NCBI GenBank assembly: GCA_009778535.1
Contig: WRJP01000055.1
Location: 1 to 10,578, forward strand
Direction: 5' to 3'
Length of the DNA stretch: 10,578 nucleotides
DNA from: Propionibacteriaceae bacterium
GTDB taxonomy: Bacteria; Actinomycetota; Actinomycetes; Propionibacteriales; Propionibacteriaceae
Program-made: the position numbers and the translations under genes
In this document: positions 7,355 to 10,578 of the stretch, one piece after another
How the letters are laid out: each line of letters begins with the position of its first letter
How positions within the stretch are numbered: the first letter of the stretch is position 1
Notes under the pieces: generated by a model
Told to the model about the DNA's origin: nothing
The model's input: only the letters and a program-made list of their open reading frames with translations
Databases searched by the model: none

Positions 7355-7762
7355 ATGAGTGATCCTTTTGGTTTTGGCCAAGCCTCGCAGGCACATAGTG
7401 GCGATCCATACGATGCTTTCCCGAGTTCGGTATTCGGCGATGCGACGGGGTCGGGAGATATCAAATTCGTCGGGCCGCCGTGGCCGTGGCTAGTGGGAGG
7501 CGCAGTCACATCTGCCGCGGGTGCCGTACTCGCATGGCTGACGTCGTCGCTGCCGCTGGAAATCGTCGGCTGGTTCATCGCTGGCCCCGTAGGGTTTATG
7601 TTGGTGATACTGTTCACAAACCAGGACACCCGCCAGCGAGCTCGTGGTGTCTATCTGCAATACGGATGGTTGCGCCCCTTGCAGATTGCCGCCATCTGTG
7701 TGTGCGTGGCAGGTGTTGTTGCTGCCGCAATTCGGGTCGCTATTGGAGTGGGGCGGCTATGA
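7355..7762 (+). CDS. uncharacterised small three-helix membrane protein, second gene of the vWA operon
   Basis: I do not recognise the family. The 135-residue protein starts with a Phe/Gly/Ser-rich, low-complexity tail (1-40) containing DPFGFG at 3-8. Hydrophobic segments follow at about 43-63, 67-88 and 106-131. The loop between helices 2 and 3 (TNQDTRQRARGVYLQYGW) carries several arginines and is predicted to face the cytosol, which places the N-terminal tail in the cytosol as well. The conserved-looking PPWPWLVGG at helix 1 is a distinctive feature to search with. A good ribosome site (GGAGG, 7344-7348) lies six bases before the ATG. Its TGA overlaps the next gene's start by four bases (ATGA at 7759-7762), the classical arrangement for translational coupling, so this protein and the vWA protein are likely made in a fixed ratio. 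Confidence 0.87.
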   Translation: MSDPFGFGQASQAHSGDPYDAFPSSVFGDATGSGDIKFVGPPWPWLVGGAVTSAAGAVLAWLTSSLPLEIVGWFIAGPVGFMLVILFTNQDTRQRARGVYLQYGWLRPLQIAAICVCVAGVVAAAIRVAIGVGRL

Positions 7763-10425
7763 CGGTTAGGACACATTGGTGGCGCTATGCTTGCGTGATC
7801 GCTCTGCTCACTCCGCTCATCTTGCTTGGCGCTGTGGAACCAGTTGCACACGCAGTGGATACGACTGCGCCTCAGCGGTTCGCTGCTTGCCTGTCTGCGA
7901 CTGGATCAGCCGACATCGTACTGCTGTTGGACGAGTCAGGCAGCCTTGCCGGATACGGCAACGTCCCGGGAACAGACCCAGATGGTACGCGCATCGTGGC
8001 TGCCAAGTATTTCCTCACTCGCATGGCTGGTATTGCGGAAAGCTCACAGGCGACGATAAGGGTACTCATCAGTGGGTTCTCGGTTGAGTACGACCCTGGC
8101 TCTGGCTGGGTGACGCTAGACACGTCTGGACTACCGAAGGCAATCGACGAAGTCGCAACATTCGCCGATAAGAATCACGGAGCAGGCACAGATTACTGGC
8201 TAGGGCTCAACGGGGCTCGCAACGATCTTAACGCGCAGCGAAAAAAGGATCCACAGGCTTGTCAGGCGATCGTTTTTTTCTCCGACGGCCAGCTTGACAT
8301 TCAGAAGGATCCAAGGGAAAGTGCCTCCAATCCGGTCGCTCGTCCCTATGTTAAGACAGACCCGAATAAGACAGGCGACTGGGCAGGTGCTACAAAAGCA
8401 GCACAAACCGCACTTTGTAGTCCTACTGGGCTGGCGACGCAGATCCGCGTACGAGACATCATCGTTTTCGGGATCGGCTTATCCCCTGACCAGAAGACCG
8501 GAACGTTCGACCTCATGAAGAACGTCGTAACTGGATCGGGCAATTGCGGTGAAGCAACGACGCCGCCGCCCGGATATTTCGTCACTGCGAAGGACATCGA
8601 CGACCTCTTGTTCGCGTTCAACGACGTAACTGGTGCGAAGACCGAAGAAAAGGATGTGTGCCAGGGAAAAATCGCCGATTGTAAGGCGGCAGACACCCAC
8701 TTGCTGGCTATTGATGGCGCTGTTTCTCAGCTAGACATCCTCGGCAATGCGAATATCGACGGTGTCCAAGCGTGGCTCGTCTCGCCGTCCGGCGAACAGT
8801 TGGAACTAAAGCGCGGCACCATTGGTAAGAAGCAGAATCTTGCTCTGCCTGACACAAACGGCAGGTACACATGGCTTTCGGAGCACACACTTGAGCTTCA
8901 GATGTCTATGGGCTCGGACGCGAGCGCGTGGCTGGGCGAATGGCAGCTCATCTTCGTTGATCCGGTAGCAGCGTCGCAGGGACAGAAAAGCCGCGTGAGT
9001 GTGAACATTACTGGAGACCTCAGAGCCACCATAGTGTCGCCAGAACTCACTTCGATACGTCAGGGTTCACTCGTTGAGTTGGAGATCGGAATGCTCAACC
9101 GAGACAAGAAACCGGTGCACGCGTATAGCCTTGAGGGCACACTGAACCTAGATATCTCGGTGACTGACGCTAACGGCACATCAACGCCAGTTGCATCGGC
9201 AATCACAGTCGACCAGTTGAATACGCCAGTTTCGCTTGATGTGATGAAGATGGCTCCTGGCTCGGGCAAAGTCGTCTTGACGGTCAACTACACGACGGCA
9301 GGCTCAGGCGGCTCCCATGGCACTTCGCTCGCGCCGTCAACGACGGAGGTTCCGTTCATAGTACTGCCCCCAGCGAACTTCCCGACGGTGGTAAACGAAA
9401 TCGACCTCGGAGCGATAACGGGGCCTGTTGATGTAACGACACAACTTTCGGTGCAGGGGCCAGGTTGCGTGTGGCTCGATCCAGCATCGCCCAACGTCGA
9501 TGGTGCACCCGACGAGGTGGGTCAAGTGAGCGTGCAGTCCATAAATGTAGACCAGTCGTCATGCGTAGCTGTTGCGAACGAAGCGTCGGGGTCACTACCG
9601 ATACGAGTAACTACACAGGACGGCGGGAACGGAGACTTGCTGGGGACGTTCATCGTCAAAACAATACCGCTCGACGCTCCGGACGTGGCACCGATCGACG
9701 TGATAGTCCACTATTCAGGCGAGTTAACACGGCCACTTAACCAGACAAACTTCACGATCGCACTCATCGCTGCACTCATACTTGGCGTTGGCATCCCAGT
9801 CGGGCTCGCCTATCTAGCGAAGTACCTACTCAACTCAAAGATGCCGAACCAGCCGCTCTATGTCGTCGAGCAGACGGTGACGGCCGGATCAGGAGAGTTA
9901 CTGGACGCTGGTTCGCCACTGGCCGTCGATTACGCAATGCTTTCGGGTTTGACATACGGCACAAAGGGAGGCGATCGAGCACGCCAAGTTGGCTCATACC
10001 GGTTAGTCAGCAAGATGGGGTGGTCGCCGTTCGGCGGTGCGAGCGTTATCGTCGACAATGTCACGGCAGGCGCTACGAGCTATCACGCGAAGGCTGGTAC
10101 CTCAGCTCGCTTACCGCTGGCCGTCGCGAACACGTGGACACTAGTAAAGCGGCCGGGCATGGCCGACGACGAGGCAGGTTTGCTCCTGCTCATCGCGTCG
10201 ACCGTGGGACAGAAGCAGGTGAACGACCTGCTTGCCGACCTTAATACTAAAGGTCCAGCGATCATAGCTGATCTGACCGCTATATTGAATCAAGCGCCGA
10301 AGCCGAGCAAAGCAGGCAAAGGCAAGTCGGAGAATATCATGGCACCGCCGCCGAGCAAGCCCGACTATTTCACAACAAGCGAACCAAGTTCGCAACGACC
10401 GACGGACGACAACCCGTTCAAATAA
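7759..10425 (+). CDS. exported, membrane-anchored vWA-domain protein with a novel cytosolic domain
   Basis: The 888-residue protein starts at the ATG that overlaps the previous stop. It has a signal peptide (basic MTVRTHWWR, hydrophobic core, probable cut after AHA near residue 32). A vWA domain spans about 50-290 with a complete metal-ion-dependent adhesion site: D58-x-S60-x-S62, T144 (GAGTDYW) and D176 (FFSDG). A beta-rich module at about 299-420, with SPSGEQLEL and WLGEWQLIFVDP, recalls subtilase P-domains. Further beta-sandwich-like sequence runs to about 660, followed by one transmembrane helix (about 665-691) and a cytosolic part of about 197 residues that I cannot assign. It ends in a Pro/Ser/Lys-rich tail with NPFK at the extreme C-terminus. 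Eight cysteines lie in the mature exported part and none in the cytosolic part, which fits oxidised outside and reduced inside. Ligand binding or adhesion outside, signalled to a cytosolic partner, is inferred. There is no sortase signal near the C-terminus. The same frame is open back to 7480, but that extension duplicates the coding space of the upstream gene and would bury the signal peptide. Confidence 0.93.
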   Translation: MTVRTHWWRYACVIALLTPLILLGAVEPVAHAVDTTAPQRFAACLSATGSADIVLLLDESGSLAGYGNVPGTDPDGTRIVAAKYFLTRMAGIAESSQATIRVLISGFSVEYDPGSGWVTLDTSGLPKAIDEVATFADKNHGAGTDYWLGLNGARNDLNAQRKKDPQACQAIVFFSDGQLDIQKDPRESASNPVARPYVKTDPNKTGDWAGATKAAQTALCSPTGLATQIRVRDIIVFGIGLSPDQKTGTFDLMKNVVTGSGNCGEATTPPPGYFVTAKDIDDLLFAFNDVTGAKTEEKDVCQGKIADCKAADTHLLAIDGAVSQLDILGNANIDGVQAWLVSPSGEQLELKRGTIGKKQNLALPDTNGRYTWLSEHTLELQMSMGSDASAWLGEWQLIFVDPVAASQGQKSRVSVNITGDLRATIVSPELTSIRQGSLVELEIGMLNRDKKPVHAYSLEGTLNLDISVTDANGTSTPVASAITVDQLNTPVSLDVMKMAPGSGKVVLTVNYTTAGSGGSHGTSLAPSTTEVPFIVLPPANFPTVVNEIDLGAITGPVDVTTQLSVQGPGCVWLDPASPNVDGAPDEVGQVSVQSINVDQSSCVAVANEASGSLPIRVTTQDGGNGDLLGTFIVKTIPLDAPDVAPIDVIVHYSGELTRPLNQTNFTIALIAALILGVGIPVGLAYLAKYLLNSKMPNQPLYVVEQTVTAGSGELLDAGSPLAVDYAMLSGLTYGTKGGDRARQVGSYRLVSKMGWSPFGGASVIVDNVTAGATSYHAKAGTSARLPLAVANTWTLVKRPGMADDEAGLLLLIASTVGQKQVNDLLADLNTKGPAIIADLTAILNQAPKPSKAGKGKSENIMAPPPSKPDYFTTSEPSSQRPTDDNPFK

Positions 10426-10444
10426 AGAGAAGGAACAACTGGGA

Positions 10445-10578
10445 ATGACTGATATTACTGTTGAAGATGCGGGCACTAGTCCGCTGTTGCGTAGAATCCT
10501 AGTTGTCGGGTGTGGCGGGGCTGGGGGGAAGACTATTGCGTACCTGCTCGACCCCGTGTGGGCCGCTCTGGCAGAGGC
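10445..10578 (+). CDS. start of a tubulin/FtsZ-like (Tubulin_2-type) nucleotide-binding protein, cut by the window edge
   Basis: Only 44 codons are visible. After a short polar lead of about 15 residues comes a basic pair, a hydrophobic beta strand (ILVVG), a glycine-rich loop GCGGAGGKT (22-30) and then an amphipathic helix (IAYLLDPVWAAL). Strand, glycine loop and helix at the very N-terminus fit the nucleotide-binding start of tubulin/FtsZ superfamily proteins, especially the long bacterial tubulin-like family (often written GLGGTGG) that is repeatedly found beside vWA proteins. The alternatives are a Rossmann or ThiF/E1-like domain, which also begins with ILVVGxGGxG, and a degenerate P-loop, though the strict Walker A glycine is replaced by C23. 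The ribosome site AGAGAAGGA (10426-10434) lies 10 bases upstream, and the gene follows the vWA gene by 19 bp in the same operon. That it is a gene is well supported; the tubulin-like call rests on one motif plus context. Confidence 0.75.
   Translation, partial: MTDITVEDAGTSPLLRRILVVGCGGAGGKTIAYLLDPVWAALAE

Noticed and set aside
7480..7758. In-frame 93-residue extension upstream of the vWA protein start
   Set aside because: It lies wholly over the coding space of the 135-residue membrane protein, is rich in Arg/Cys/His like an out-of-frame shadow, and would place the clear signal peptide in the middle of the protein. The ATG at 7759 with ATGA overlap is the natural start.
8845..8862. LPDTNG in the vWA protein, resembling a sortase sorting signal
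   Set aside because: It lies at residue 363 in the middle of the ectodomain with no hydrophobic segment and basic tail after it. The true anchor is the helix at about 665-691 followed by a large inner domain.
1..10578. Searched for CRISPR arrays, tRNA or rRNA genes, insertion sequence ends and integrase or toxin-antitoxin genes
   Set aside because: I found none by reading: no regularly spaced repeats, no transposase-like open frame and no cloverleaf-like sequence.

Overview
The window comes from an actinobacterium (Actinomycetota) of moderate GC content (judged by eye, not counted). The best evidence is the gene order dxr - rip1 (site-2 protease) - ispG - GNAT acetyltransferase with an N-terminal DUF4081-type domain. 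This is the order I know from Mycobacterium tuberculosis (Rv2870c to Rv2867c) and other actinobacteria. The moderate GC and the sequence style would fit a medium-GC family such as Actinomycetaceae, but I cannot assign a genus.

Layout. (1) Positions 2-286 hold the 3' end of a small membrane protein gene, probably begun upstream of the window. (2) Positions 375-4860 hold the conserved plus-strand block. dxr and rip1 overlap by one base (TAATG), a 60-bp gap carrying a strong Shine-Dalgarno precedes ispG, and ispG and the GNAT gene overlap by one base (TGATG). Two enzymes of the MEP isoprenoid pathway are thus grouped with an intramembrane protease. (3) Positions 4919-6331 encode, on the minus strand, a DHA2-type major facilitator exporter that converges on the GNAT gene. 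(4) Positions 6332-6769 are a divergent, non-coding region of about 430 bp. (5) From 6770 to the window's end runs a tight plus-strand operon of accessory character: two small three-helix membrane proteins without recognisable family, a large exported and membrane-anchored von Willebrand A (vWA) protein with an intact MIDAS, and the first 44 codons of a protein with a glycine-rich nucleotide-binding loop that looks like the start of a tubulin/FtsZ-like (Tubulin_2-type) protein.

How the genes work together. The first block is housekeeping: isoprenoid precursor synthesis and regulated intramembrane proteolysis. The second block looks like one multi-part envelope machine. The vWA sensor or adhesion module lies outside the membrane, a single helix joins it to a novel cytosolic domain, two small membrane partners accompany it, and a probable cytoskeletal GTPase sits inside. 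This resembles the vWA plus FtsZ/tubulin-like membrane-remodelling systems predicted by comparative genomics, but the two small membrane proteins and the cytosolic vWA tail are not parts I recognise. It is the most interesting part of the window, and it is cut off at the right edge.
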